Below are positions 1 through 7,535 of a stretch of 18,526 bases of DNA, in pieces. The position numbers and the translations under genes were made by a program. The stretch is taken from positions 1-18,526 of the forward strand of contig JALEUF010000048.1 of assembly GCA_022781015.1 (NCBI GenBank), read 5' to 3'. The stretch is from Caryophanales bacterium (GTDB taxonomy: Bacteria > Bacillota_I > Bacilli_A > RFN20 > CAG-826). A model generated the notes under the pieces. The model did not search any database, was not told the DNA's origin, and saw only the letters and a list, made by a program, of their open reading frames with translations. Each line of letters opens with the position of its first letter. Position 1 is the stretch's first letter.

Positions 1-2
1 CC

Positions 3-1022
3 GAATTTGGAAAAACTGATGCTGATGGCGTTTTCTTTAATCCAAAAGGTCTAACCGGAACGCTTCAAACTCCTGCAATCAATTTCAAGGAATTGCTCAA
101 GACGCATTCTAAAATCTGCATGGAAGTCGGTGGCTACCAAACATATAACCAATTATTGGTTAACGTTGGCAACGGCAACGGCGATAACAGGACAAAAATT
201 AACTGGAACGGTAATGAAAGCAGTGTTTCCCTAATAACAAGAACAAGACTAACGTTCATGCAAGGTACCGACGGCAATGTGTATATGGGCTACGAAGATA
301 CAACATTCGATCAGCCTCTTGCAACATACGATGCTAGGATCCGCGCTGGAAATTTAGCTCTTTCGGAAGCGCAAGCCAACGGAACTGAAGGACTAATATT
401 CTCTACTACACAAGGTGGCTCCCGCCCTTATTGGCTAGGCAGACCTTATGCGACTGCAGGTGAGAGTACGCTTGTTAATGTTTCCGGAAAGACCGGTTTC
501 ACCGTTACTGATGCTACTATAAAAACAAAAGCCGAAGTCACCAAGGATACTGGCATTGCCCCATTTAATCAATGGTATGACCAAATCTGTTATGAACAAC
601 AAGCAATTGGTATGTTGGGAACCAATAAATCTGGTGCATCAGTTTTAAGTATTGACCCAATGGATTTATCATCTATATTCGCTACTGGTAAAGGTGCCAA
701 GTTCACAATCGGTGCTTGGAATAATGACAGCATCTTCTACGTTGAGGGTGAAACTGCTACAAGCCTAGGCCTAAATGCTCTAAAACCTAATGACCCATTT
801 GCTCACACAAAGGAAAGTATAACAAAGACTTGGTTCAACTGGACTGTTTATATCGATCCAGCAACAGGAGTTACGGTACACAATGGCTTTGAAGGCACTG
901 ACTATACCTTCAAACTCACCGAAGGGCAACTAAATGGAACTGAATCAATAAAGTTCAACCTTTCTACTCTCTCTAATCAACATTTCTTCCTCTTAACAAA
1001 TATAGTTTCCTATCATTTATAA
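3..1022 (+). CDS. Partial secreted/surface-like protein, 3' end only
   Basis: The frame is open from the first bases of the window and ends at the TAA at 1020-1022, so the N-terminus lies upstream. A TTG at 93 is an internal codon, not a likely start. The visible ~339 residues are rich in Gly, Asn, Thr and aromatic residues (for example NVGNGNGDN, GNVYMGYED, WFNWTVYID), a composition typical of beta-rich extracellular or carbohydrate-binding proteins. I recognise no family. There is no C-terminal membrane anchor or sorting motif, and the chain ends abruptly in NIVSYHL. Codon use is visibly less AT-biased (GCC, ACC, GGC frequent) than in the 5'-nucleotidase gene nearby, which may point to transfer. 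A strong terminator follows 19 bp after the stop, so this is the last gene of its transcript. Confidence 0.6.
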   Translation, partial: EFGKTDADGVFFNPKGLTGTLQTPAINFKELLKTHSKICMEVGGYQTYNQLLVNVGNGNGDNRTKINWNGNESSVSLITRTRLTFMQGTDGNVYMGYEDTTFDQPLATYDARIRAGNLALSEAQANGTEGLIFSTTQGGSRPYWLGRPYATAGESTLVNVSGKTGFTVTDATIKTKAEVTKDTGIAPFNQWYDQICYEQQAIGMLGTNKSGASVLSIDPMDLSSIFATGKGAKFTIGAWNNDSIFYVEGETATSLGLNALKPNDPFAHTKESITKTWFNWTVYIDPATGVTVHNGFEGTDYTFKLTEGQLNGTESIKFNLSTLSNQHFFLLTNIVSYHL

Positions 1023-1041
1023 GGATTGCTAAATAGTTAGA

Positions 1042-1070
1042 AACGCATGCGGATTTCCGTGTGCGTTTTT
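1042..1070 (+). terminator. Intrinsic terminator of the first gene
   Basis: The arms AACGCATGCGG (1042-1052) and CCGTGTGCGTT (1057-1067) pair over 11 bp with two G-T wobbles around the loop ATTT, followed by a T run to 1070. It lies 19 bp after the stop of the first gene. Confidence 0.85.
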
Positions 1071-1102
1071 AATTTGGCCTCAGTCTTTTAAGGGAAACAA
1101 AT

Positions 1103-1130
1103 AAAAAAGGCCCGATTTAAGTCGAGCCTT
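1103..1130 (-). terminator. Intrinsic terminator of fucI
   Basis: Read on the minus strand, AAGGCTCGA, loop CTTAAA, then TCGGGCCTT form a 9-bp stem with one G-T wobble, followed by a T tract. It begins about 17 bp after the fucI stop and sits tail to tail with the terminator of the converging gene. Confidence 0.9.
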
Positions 1131-1146
1131 CGCTGCTACTATTTGT

Positions 1147-2940
1147 CTATTTATATAATTGCTTATAAAGCATACATGCACGGTAATCAGCTGATTCAAG
1201 GTCTTTCGTACCGAATGCACTCCAAGCATGTGGACGGAAGATATCTGCATCAGGGATATTATGCATTGAAACAGGGATACGTAGCATTGATGCTAAGGTG
1301 ATTAAGTCTTTTCCTACATGGCCATATACAAACGCGCAGTGGTTGGCTCCCCAATGAGCCATGACATCATAAGTCGAATCGAATGCATGCCCATAATTAT
1401 GCTTCTCATCGTTTAGACGTGGAACAAAATAAGTGGATGGCCAGCTACGATCGGTGATATCTAATATCTTTTGATTGGCTTCTTCTGGAAGGATTATTGT
1501 AGTGCCTTCTGCAATCTGCATGTCATAACCTAATCCATCGATTAAATTGATACGTACAAGAGTTACAGGCATTTCAGCACATGTATCCCAGCGCGCAGAG
1601 AATCCACCTCCACGGAAGGAACCACGGTTAGCAGCTTCCCATTTAGTAGCCTTTAGCATTGCATCGATATCTTTTTTGGTTACATTCATCCAAGGTTTCC
1701 AACAATGTTCGCCTTTTTCATTAATGGAAGCTCCGTTTCCATCTAAAGCAGCCGCGCCAGAATTTAATAAATGCATAAAACCAAGTTTAGCAAGGCCAGT
1801 TGCTTCTAATCCTGTACGTTCCTTATAGGCTTTTGGAGACCAATAGGTACGTACGTCTGCAAATATAGGGGCTTCATGGGTCAATAAGTTTTCCATAACC
1901 ATCCCTAAACCGTTACAGTTATCACCTTCGGTTGCAAGGATTGTAGGGTTTTTCTTGCCGTTCCAGTCAAAGCTGCCAGTCAAAATTGATTCTGGGAAGT
2001 CGGCATTTGGCTTCCAGTCAGTCCATTGTCTCTGTCCTTGGAATCCTCCGAATAAAGCATTATGTCCTAAAGCTTCTTCTTTAAATCCTAGTTCTGCTAA
2101 TTTTGGATTACCAATCATTAAATCGCGGATAATTAAGGTCATCTTGACTGTAAATTCCCATTGCTTTTCTTTCTCTTCTTTAGAGAAAGCAGGGGCGAAT
2201 GGCCAAACATCATCGCGGTTAAAATCCTCGCCTTCTGGACATTTTTCTTTTACCCACTTCAAGGCTTTTTCATATTCTTCGTGATCAAATATTCCTAAAT
2301 CCATGCGACGTAATATTTCTACTTCATCTACCCATTCGGCACGTAATCCAAATGTCTTTTGCATGTAATTAGCATCGATATAGCTTCCCCCGATTCCCAT
2401 GGAGACTGTCCCAATTCCTAAATAGGAACTATCTTTGAATTGCCCGACAACTAAGGCAGCACGGGCAAAACGTAATATCTTTTCTTCTACATCGGGAGTA
2501 ATGCCGTCTTTATCAGCAGTTTGTACATCGTGCCCATAAATAGCAAATGCTGGTAATCCTCTTTGGACATGGGCAGCCATAGCTGCTGCTAGATAAACAG
2601 CACCTGGACGTTCAGTCCCATTAAATCCCCAAATGGCCTTGGTTGTTAATGGATCTAAATCCATAGTTTCAGTTCCATAGCACCAGCAAGGGGTTACTGT
2701 TAAAGTAGCGGTGACATTTTGGGTATGGAAGTAATCTGTGCAGATTGAGCTTTCTTTGGCTCCCCCAATCGTAGTAGGTGAGATGACTACTTCAGCAGGT
2801 GTTCCATCTCCATAGAATACATTGGTTTCAATTAATTTTTTGGCGGCTTTAGCCATAGCCATGGTCTGGTCTTCAAGTGATTCACGGACCCCATAGCAAC
2901 GGCCATCGATAACTGGTCGAATTCCAATACGTGGTTTCAT
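1147..2940 (-). CDS. fucI: L-fucose isomerase
   Basis: L-fucose isomerase interconverts L-fucose and L-fuculose, the first step of fucose catabolism in the cytoplasm, and is Mn2+-dependent. The 597 residues fit the family length (about 590). The N-terminal MKPRIGIRPVIDGR and the blocks ATEGDN, FADVRTYW and WGANHC are family hallmarks. The metal and catalytic ligands can be placed at E338, D362 and H534, corresponding to E337, D361 and H528 of the E. coli enzyme. The ATG at 2940 has a good ribosome site (AAGGAG, 5 bases upstream). The gene stands alone: no fucK, fucA, fucose permease or regulator lies next to it here, so the rest of the pathway must be elsewhere. A -10 box and an 18-bp palindrome lie upstream, and a terminator lies 17 bp downstream. 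Confidence 0.97.
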   Translation of the reverse strand: MKPRIGIRPVIDGRCYGVRESLEDQTMAMAKAAKKLIETNVFYGDGTPAEVVISPTTIGGAKESSICTDYFHTQNVTATLTVTPCWCYGTETMDLDPLTTKAIWGFNGTERPGAVYLAAAMAAHVQRGLPAFAIYGHDVQTADKDGITPDVEEKILRFARAALVVGQFKDSSYLGIGTVSMGIGGSYIDANYMQKTFGLRAEWVDEVEILRRMDLGIFDHEEYEKALKWVKEKCPEGEDFNRDDVWPFAPAFSKEEKEKQWEFTVKMTLIIRDLMIGNPKLAELGFKEEALGHNALFGGFQGQRQWTDWKPNADFPESILTGSFDWNGKKNPTILATEGDNCNGLGMVMENLLTHEAPIFADVRTYWSPKAYKERTGLEATGLAKLGFMHLLNSGAAALDGNGASINEKGEHCWKPWMNVTKKDIDAMLKATKWEAANRGSFRGGGFSARWDTCAEMPVTLVRINLIDGLGYDMQIAEGTTIILPEEANQKILDITDRSWPSTYFVPRLNDEKHNYGHAFDSTYDVMAHWGANHCAFVYGHVGKDLITLASMLRIPVSMHNIPDADIFRPHAWSAFGTKDLESADYRACMLYKQLYK

Positions 2941-2971
2941 GGTTTCTCCTTATTTTTAGTATCTTAAGAAA

Positions 2972-2977
2972 ATTATA
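2972..2977 (-). promoter_or_regulatory. Probable -10 box of fucI
   Basis: On the minus strand this reads TATAAT preceded by TG (extended -10), 32 bp upstream of the start codon. No good -35 is present at the normal distance. Its place is taken by the palindrome at 2989-3006, which fits a promoter that depends on, or is blocked by, a regulator. Confidence 0.55.
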
Positions 2978-2988
2978 CATTTCTTTTC

Positions 2989-3006
2989 TTTCTCTATATA
3001 GAGAAA
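2989..3006. promoter_or_regulatory. 18-bp perfect palindrome, candidate operator of fucI
   Basis: TTTCTCTATATAGAGAAA is identical to its reverse complement over all 18 bases and lies where the -35 element of fucI should be. Dimeric regulators usually bind such sites. Which regulator is unknown, and it does not match the CcpA cre consensus in an obvious way. Confidence 0.45.
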
Positions 3007-3254
3007 CACTTTTTACTAAAAGATTGATTAATAAATAAGAATAAAGGCTATTTATAATAAAAATATTCGATAAAATCGATACTTTATTAATTATTAAAGA
3101 AACCATTTTTATATCAAAGAGGGACTTTTAATGCTAAAAAAGGTAAAAAAATGCAAGCAAGTGATGATTTTTAAAATGCTTATTTTATTAATAAGAAACT
3201 AAAAGAAAAGGCATATTTCTTTTTAAGGAATTCTAGTTTTGATATTCTTTCTTC
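3007..3254. other. AT-rich divergent spacer between fucI and the 5'-nucleotidase gene
   Basis: Together with 2941-3006 this makes a 314-bp gene-free stretch. A TATAAT at 3053-3058 could be the -10 of the rightward gene, but no -35 is convincingly spaced. An in-frame 23-codon frame at 3131-3202, with GAGGG eight bases upstream, could be a leader peptide but is too short to trust. The start at 3255 has no Shine-Dalgarno directly upstream. Confidence 0.3.
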
Positions 3255-5639
3255 ATGAACTCAAATAAAAAGATATTAATCAGTGGGGTTTGCCTAGGCT
3301 TATTTACTTGCCTAGCCGCCCTTTCATTTCCCTTATTAAACCAATCTACCTATTTATTAGGAGGTGGATTTGATATTAATTCAAATGCCTGTGTTACTCC
3401 TAGTGGTTATGTTGAATTAGACGAAGCCTTAAAAGATGCAAGCAAAAGGATTAGCTTTACTGATACAAGCAAATCCTATACCGATAGCGTGACTACTAAA
3501 ACGTTTGGGACGGTAAGTAGGATCAATGTCGGAGGTGATGGGAAAGATGATATTTTTGTTGAAAGAGTGAACCCATATAGTCGAATTAGAAGTGGATTAT
3601 ATGTTTATTCTATTAGTCATTCATCATCTATTTCCATTGGAAGTATCCTTGGATTTGAAGGAAATGTCACTTCTTATAAAGGATGTATTGAATTAACTAA
3701 TGCGACTTATGAAGTTTTATCTAATAAAAATTCAACTGGATTAGTTGAACCTAGGTTAATAACTGCTAGCGAAATATCTTCGTTTAGTTATCTAGATCAA
3801 GGGACTAGAGTTAGATTAGATAATTGTTCTTTTTCTAGTTTATCTTCCTCTAATGTTACTAAGCATACCTCTTCAATTAGGGGTTATTTAATACAGGGGT
3901 CCACTAAATTCCAAATAAAGATAAATTCTAGGAATATGACTAATACAAATGGAATTGCTTCCTATTTATCTTCTTTGACATCTTCTTTTACGGTTTTAGG
4001 AAATATTACTTCTGATTCGGGGGTATATAAAATTGATATAGGAAGTAAAGATGACATTATTACTTCTAGTCACGAACATACTTATACATATAATTTCGAT
4101 TCTACTTCACATTGGCTCACTTGCAGCTGTGGGGTTAGCAAAGATAAAGAAGCCCATGTATCTAGTGAATGGATAATCAAAAAAGAACCAACTGCATTTG
4201 AAGAAGGCTCTAAATATAAAGAATGCAATATATGTAAATATGTATTAGAGACTGTTTCTATCCCTAAATTAGAATCATCTACCTTTAATATCGATATATT
4301 TGCCTTGAATGATACACATGGGACGGTTAAAGATAATTCTAGTGCAGCTGGAATCGAAAAGACTTCTACTTACATTAAGAATATAAAGAAATCCAATCCA
4401 AATACATTTGCCCTTTCTAGTGGCGATATGTGGCAGGGGTCTATGTATTCGAATAATACTAAAGGTAAGTTGATGAGCGAATACCTTAATGAAATAGGCT
4501 GTGTTTCCATGACTATCGGCAATCATGAATTTGACTGGGGAGAGGAATATATTTCATCGAATAGGTCTATATCTAATTTCCCTACTTTAGGAATTAATGT
4601 AATCGATAAGAACACGAATAAAAGGGCAAGCTATGTGGATGCTTCGACTACCTATACGGTTAATAACATCAAATTCGGCATCATCGGGGCGATTGGAGAT
4701 TGCTATTCTTCTATCTCTGGTTCAAAGGTAAAAGATGTTACTTTCAAGGTTGGAAATGAATTAGCAACCCTAGTTAAAAACGAATCAGTAAGATTACGTA
4801 ATGAAGAGAAATGCGATTTCATCATTTATTCAATACATGGTCCAACTAAAGATTACCAAGATGAATTATCTAGTGGGGGTTATGTCGATTTAGTATTTGA
4901 AGGGCATAGCCATGAGCAATATGTTAATAAAGATAGCTACGGCATATATCATCTTCAAGACTATGGATATAATAAATCAATATCCCATGTATCTTTAACA
5001 GTTGATCCTTCTAGCAAGGCTATTTCAATAAGCAAAGCCGAATCAATTGCTACAACTACATTCCTAAAACTAGAGAATGATCCTAATGTCACTTCTATTA
5101 TCGATAAATATATGCCTCTAATTGGAAATCCAGATGAAGTAATTGGATATAATTCAACTGTAAGGTCTTCTTCCTATTTAGCGGATTTAGTATCTAGTTT
5201 GTATCTTCAAGAAGGATTAACTAAATGGGGTGATAGTTATGATATTGCTCTTGCAGGAGGATATTTATCTACTAGGGATCCATATAAATTAGTAGCAGGG
5301 GATGTTACTAGGTCTTCTATATATAATTTATTGCCATTTGATAACGCGTTGACTTTATGCAAGGCAAGTGGATATTTCATCAATAAGTGTTATGTGAATA
5401 CAACTAATTCTAATTACCACATGACTTATAATACGTCTAAAGGATATTCTGCATCCTATTCATATTCATCAAGTAAGACTTATTATCTATTGATGGATAC
5501 ATTTGGATATGATTATTATGTATATGGAAAAGGATATAATTCTTCTTACAATCTAGAACTAATTGCTTCTCTTTCTGAAACTAGATATGCGCGAGATATG
5601 ATGGTTGATTATGTTAGGAATGGTGGATTAGCTTCCTAG
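3255..5639 (+). CDS. Exported 5'-nucleotidase/metallophosphatase with N-terminal beta and Cys-rich modules
   Basis: A secreted two-metal phosphoesterase of the UshA/YfkN type, expected to hydrolyse extracellular nucleotides. Residues 1-25 form a signal peptide (KK followed by a hydrophobic core). Residues about 50-270 are beta-rich and may contain the OB-fold modules seen in YhcR-like nucleases, which is inferred from sequence character only. Residues 273-336 hold a His/Cys module with C290xC292 and C324xxC327. The metallophosphatase follows, with D353-T-H-G, SGDMWQGS, G422-N-H-E-F-D-W-G, YSIHG and G550-H-S-H. A 5'-nucleotidase C-terminal domain (about 610-790) carries LLPFDN. No LPXTG motif or C-terminal anchor is seen, so the protein is probably secreted. 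The ATG at 3255 follows an in-frame TGA at 3240 and lacks a ribosome site. Confidence 0.9.
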   Translation: MNSNKKILISGVCLGLFTCLAALSFPLLNQSTYLLGGGFDINSNACVTPSGYVELDEALKDASKRISFTDTSKSYTDSVTTKTFGTVSRINVGGDGKDDIFVERVNPYSRIRSGLYVYSISHSSSISIGSILGFEGNVTSYKGCIELTNATYEVLSNKNSTGLVEPRLITASEISSFSYLDQGTRVRLDNCSFSSLSSSNVTKHTSSIRGYLIQGSTKFQIKINSRNMTNTNGIASYLSSLTSSFTVLGNITSDSGVYKIDIGSKDDIITSSHEHTYTYNFDSTSHWLTCSCGVSKDKEAHVSSEWIIKKEPTAFEEGSKYKECNICKYVLETVSIPKLESSTFNIDIFALNDTHGTVKDNSSAAGIEKTSTYIKNIKKSNPNTFALSSGDMWQGSMYSNNTKGKLMSEYLNEIGCVSMTIGNHEFDWGEEYISSNRSISNFPTLGINVIDKNTNKRASYVDASTTYTVNNIKFGIIGAIGDCYSSISGSKVKDVTFKVGNELATLVKNESVRLRNEEKCDFIIYSIHGPTKDYQDELSSGGYVDLVFEGHSHEQYVNKDSYGIYHLQDYGYNKSISHVSLTVDPSSKAISISKAESIATTTFLKLENDPNVTSIIDKYMPLIGNPDEVIGYNSTVRSSSYLADLVSSLYLQEGLTKWGDSYDIALAGGYLSTRDPYKLVAGDVTRSSIYNLLPFDNALTLCKASGYFINKCYVNTTNSNYHMTYNTSKGYSASYSYSSSKTYYLLMDTFGYDYYVYGKGYNSSYNLELIASLSETRYARDMMVDYVRNGGLAS

Positions 5640-5664
5640 AAAACTCATATAAAGTAGAAATCAC

Positions 5665-5693
5665 TTTAAAAATGAGCAAAGCTTGTTTATAAT
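5665..5693 (+). promoter_or_regulatory. Promoter of tRNA-Leu
   Basis: TTTAAA (5665-5670), a 17-bp spacer and TATAAT (5688-5693) lie 11 bp before the mature tRNA 5' end, so the tRNA is transcribed independently of the upstream gene. Confidence 0.6.
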
Positions 5694-5704
5694 CTACAAG
5701 CGCT

Positions 5705-5789
5705 GGGCCTATGGCGGAACTGGTAGACGCGTTAGACTTAGGATCTAATGAGGAGACTCGTACAGGTTCAAGTCCTGCTAGGCCCACCA
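5705..5789 (+). tRNA. tRNA-Leu (anticodon UAG)
   Basis: The acceptor arms GGGCCTA and TAGGCCC pair perfectly. The anticodon stem TTAGA/TCTAA encloses loop CTTAGGA with anticodon TAG, reading CUN leucine codons. The T arm contains GGTTCAAGTCC, a long variable arm of the class II type is present, the discriminator base is A and CCA is encoded. It looks intact and functional. Accessory DNA begins shortly downstream. Confidence 0.97.
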
Positions 5790-5801
5790 AAAACGAACAA
5801 T

Positions 5802-5832
5802 ATAGATAATACGAGAGTGTTATCTATTTTTT
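5802..5832 (+). terminator. Terminator of tRNA-Leu
   Basis: An 11-bp stem (ATAGATAATAC with GTGTTATCTAT, one G-T wobble) is closed by a GAGA tetraloop and followed by TTTTTT. It lies 12 bp after the tRNA CCA end. Confidence 0.9.
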
Positions 5833-6131
5833 GTATTCACGTGGTGTTTTAGCACAATTATAATCACTAGTATATGGTACAAATAAATATCAATTTGATA
5901 GCATCAACTTTGTCTGAGTGTTGGATCAAGATATTATTTAAATTCTTGATTGACTAAAAAATTGATCTCAAAGAAATGTGGGGGTTGTTCTCGAACTGTA
6001 GATTTTTATTTGAGTTACTCATACTCAAACTACTTATTTTTCATTAAACAAAAACTATTTTTTGTTGAAACTCAGACAATGTGTTGTATATTATTTATGG
6101 GTGAAATATAAAAAAACACCCGAAAATAATA
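5833..6131. other. Gene-free spacer with three inverted repeats before the antitoxin
   Basis: About 300 bp without a gene. It holds TTTGAGT/ACTCAAA at 6009-6029 (7-base spacer), AACAAAAA/TTTTTGTT at 6047-6066 (4-base loop) and GGGTG/CACCC at 6099-6121. The promoter of the antitoxin lies among them. Nothing else was recognised. Confidence 0.45.
6065..6092 (+). promoter_or_regulatory. Promoter of the AbiEi-like antitoxin gene
   Basis: TTGAAA (6065-6070), a 16-bp spacer and TATATT (6087-6092) are followed after about 7 bp by GGGTG...CACCC (6099-6121). That repeat would form a hairpin at the very 5' end of the transcript, just before the ATG at 6132, where no clear ribosome site is present. Autoregulation through the repeats is plausible but inferred. 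Confidence 0.55.
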
Positions 6132-6899
6132 ATGGATATTAACGCTATATCAAAGAAAATTAAGGAATATGCCGAGGGAAGAGACTATGTGACGGATAGA
6201 GAAATTTTTTCGTTGGCAAAAGAGTGCTACCCTAATTTTAATAGTTCTTTTAAAAATATTCTTATTTCGATGTTAATGGGTGATGGAGTTATTTATTCCT
6301 ACAATCTCCATATTTATAAAATTTATGGTAAACGAAGTGAATTCATTCCATATCAGGATATAGATGTAGAAAGACGATTGATAAAATATTTAGGAGATAA
6401 GCAAATTAAAATTTCTTATTTTGTTTCATCGCTTTTTAATTCTTTATCATCGCTTCAATCAATGAAAACCTATCTATTCGTAGGAGTGGAGTCATATGCA
6501 GTAAACTATTTGTTAGACAAAATTGAAAAGGATAATAAAAAAGTTATTGCTTCTACAGATTTGGCAAAATTAAGAAAATTATTTCCTGGAATTGAATTGG
6601 GCTTCGATTACGTATTAAAAACAATTAATGAAGACACCCCTTTATTTAAAAAAAGAGATGATATTTTTTATTATCCAAAACTTGAGACGCTATTGGTGGA
6701 CTTAGTTACTGATAAGTTATTATCGGATTTATATTCCTCTGAAATAGAAAACATTTACATTAACGCATTTAAAAAATACGCAATTAAGATAAATCGATTA
6801 TTAAGGTATGCTGATAAAAAAGGTGTCAAAGAAAAAATAATCGAATTACTTGAATATATTGATTTTAATATCGAGAGAGGAGAGTTCAATTATGATTAA
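6132..6899 (+). CDS. AbiEi-like antitoxin (DUF6577-type), orphaned
   Basis: A 255-residue cytoplasmic protein. Residues 1-65 look like a winged helix (TDREIFSLAKE...FKNILISMLMGDGVIYS...IYKIYG), followed by a mixed domain and a C-terminal block LETLLVDLVTDKLLSDLY...NAFKKYAIKINRLLRYADKKG that I know from AbiEi-like antitoxins of the DUF6577 kind, which pair with AbiEii nucleotidyltransferase toxins. Known members repress their operon by binding inverted repeats and neutralise the toxin without lasting contact. Its 3' end overlaps an ATG at 6892 that has AGGAG nearby, exactly where the toxin gene should start, but the toxin is destroyed. This makes the antitoxin an orphan. Family assignment is from memory of the sequence pattern; the broad AbiEi-like call is firmer than the DUF number. 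Confidence 0.75.
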   Translation: MDINAISKKIKEYAEGRDYVTDREIFSLAKECYPNFNSSFKNILISMLMGDGVIYSYNLHIYKIYGKRSEFIPYQDIDVERRLIKYLGDKQIKISYFVSSLFNSLSSLQSMKTYLFVGVESYAVNYLLDKIEKDNKKVIASTDLAKLRKLFPGIELGFDYVLKTINEDTPLFKKRDDIFYYPKLETLLVDLVTDKLLSDLYSSEIENIYINAFKKYAIKINRLLRYADKKGVKEKIIELLEYIDFNIERGEFNYD

Positions 6900-6939
6900 T
6901 CTAAAGGCTTGTTTGTACATAAACCCATCCTTTCTATAA
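6892..6939 (+). pseudogene. Start stub of the lost AbiEii-type toxin gene
   Basis: An ATG overlaps the last 8 bases of the antitoxin gene and has a strong AGGAG about a dozen bases upstream, inside the antitoxin reading frame. This is the classic layout of a translationally coupled partner. The frame begins MINLKACL but reaches TAA at 6937 after 15 codons, because transposase-derived DNA takes over. The true junction is somewhere between about 6905 and 6950. That it was a nucleotidyltransferase toxin is inferred from the antitoxin family. Confidence 0.55.
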
Positions 6940-7442
6940 TAGCCCAAGTTTTTGTCCGCACCTCCTTTTGGTTAAATACAGATTACCTCTATCACTACGC
7001 AACCGACGGCAAGCTATGCAGGCTTAGCGTTTGCGGCGTTAGCAAGCCTAGTGGCACAAAGGCCGTCAATTGCTATTGCAAGTTCATCGCCAAAGGCTCT
7101 ACCATAGTCCACGACGGCGACCGTTCCCATGGTGCCTTCAGCGAGTCGATGGGATTGGCCAGCGAAATACATACGACACTCGAAACCAAGGGTTTGTCAG
7201 ACGGCGAAAACCCGATGGACCCAATCAATAGGGTCCATCGCTACCTTTCTGACTTTATAGGTGCCCACTGAGGCTTCCTTAGAGGTGAACTCCAGGATTG
7301 GCTAAACCTATTCTGCTTCTACTGGAACACGCCTGGCGATGTCTTCCAAAAGGCGCAGTCATTCATAGAAATGGCAGTCAAAAAGCGCATCGTCATACGC
7401 TATAGGGATTGGAAAAACGCAAAAAGTAACGATGGTTTCTGA
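6909..7442 (+). pseudogene. Remnant of an IS1595-family transposase
   Basis: The frame reads YATDGKLCRLSVCGVSKPSG, then GSTIVHDGDRSHGAFSESMG and NPMDPINRVHRYLSDFIGAH. It meets TGA at 7269-7271 and continues in the same frame with GFLRGELQDWLNLFCFYWN to a second TGA at 7440. The pattern DG...NPxxPxNxxHxxxxxFxxxHxGFxRxxLQxWxNLF matches the C-terminal half of IS1595 (ISSag10-like) DDE transposases. A CGA-to-TGA change would explain the stop. The N-terminal half is missing, so it cannot be active. The base composition is clearly more GC-rich than the flanks. The right end may be the CATCCC near 7454, the left end is gone. Confidence 0.7.
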
Positions 7443-7504
7443 ATATGTCATCCCTTACGTGCACTTAGGAGTTTAAATTTAATTAAAAGCTGCCTTATTT
7501 TTGA

Positions 7505-7510
7505 TATACT
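7505..7510 (+). promoter_or_regulatory. Possible -10 box of the GmrSD-like gene
   Basis: TATACT lies 25 bp before the ATG at 7536. No good -35 is seen at 16-18 bp. The ribosome site is also weak (GATAAG). Confidence 0.3.
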
Positions 7511-7535
7511 TATTTCATAGCGATAAGATACTTTT

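Noticed and set aside
1547..2284. Plus-strand reading frames opposite fucI, and similar frames opposite the GmrSD-like gene, the IS genes and the ATPase
   Set aside because: They lie antisense or out of frame within well-supported genes, lack ribosome sites and show no protein-like features.
3131..3202. 23-codon frame (MLKKVKKCKQVMIF...) with a GAGGG upstream, before the nucleotidase gene
   Set aside because: Too short, Lys/Ile composition is what random AT-rich DNA gives, and no hairpin pair typical of an attenuator is seen. Kept only as a note.
7269..7271. TGA as a tryptophan codon (Mycoplasma-type code)
   Set aside because: Other genes here (higB, IS B orfB) end normally at TGA, tryptophan is encoded by TGG throughout, and the family has no Trp at this place.
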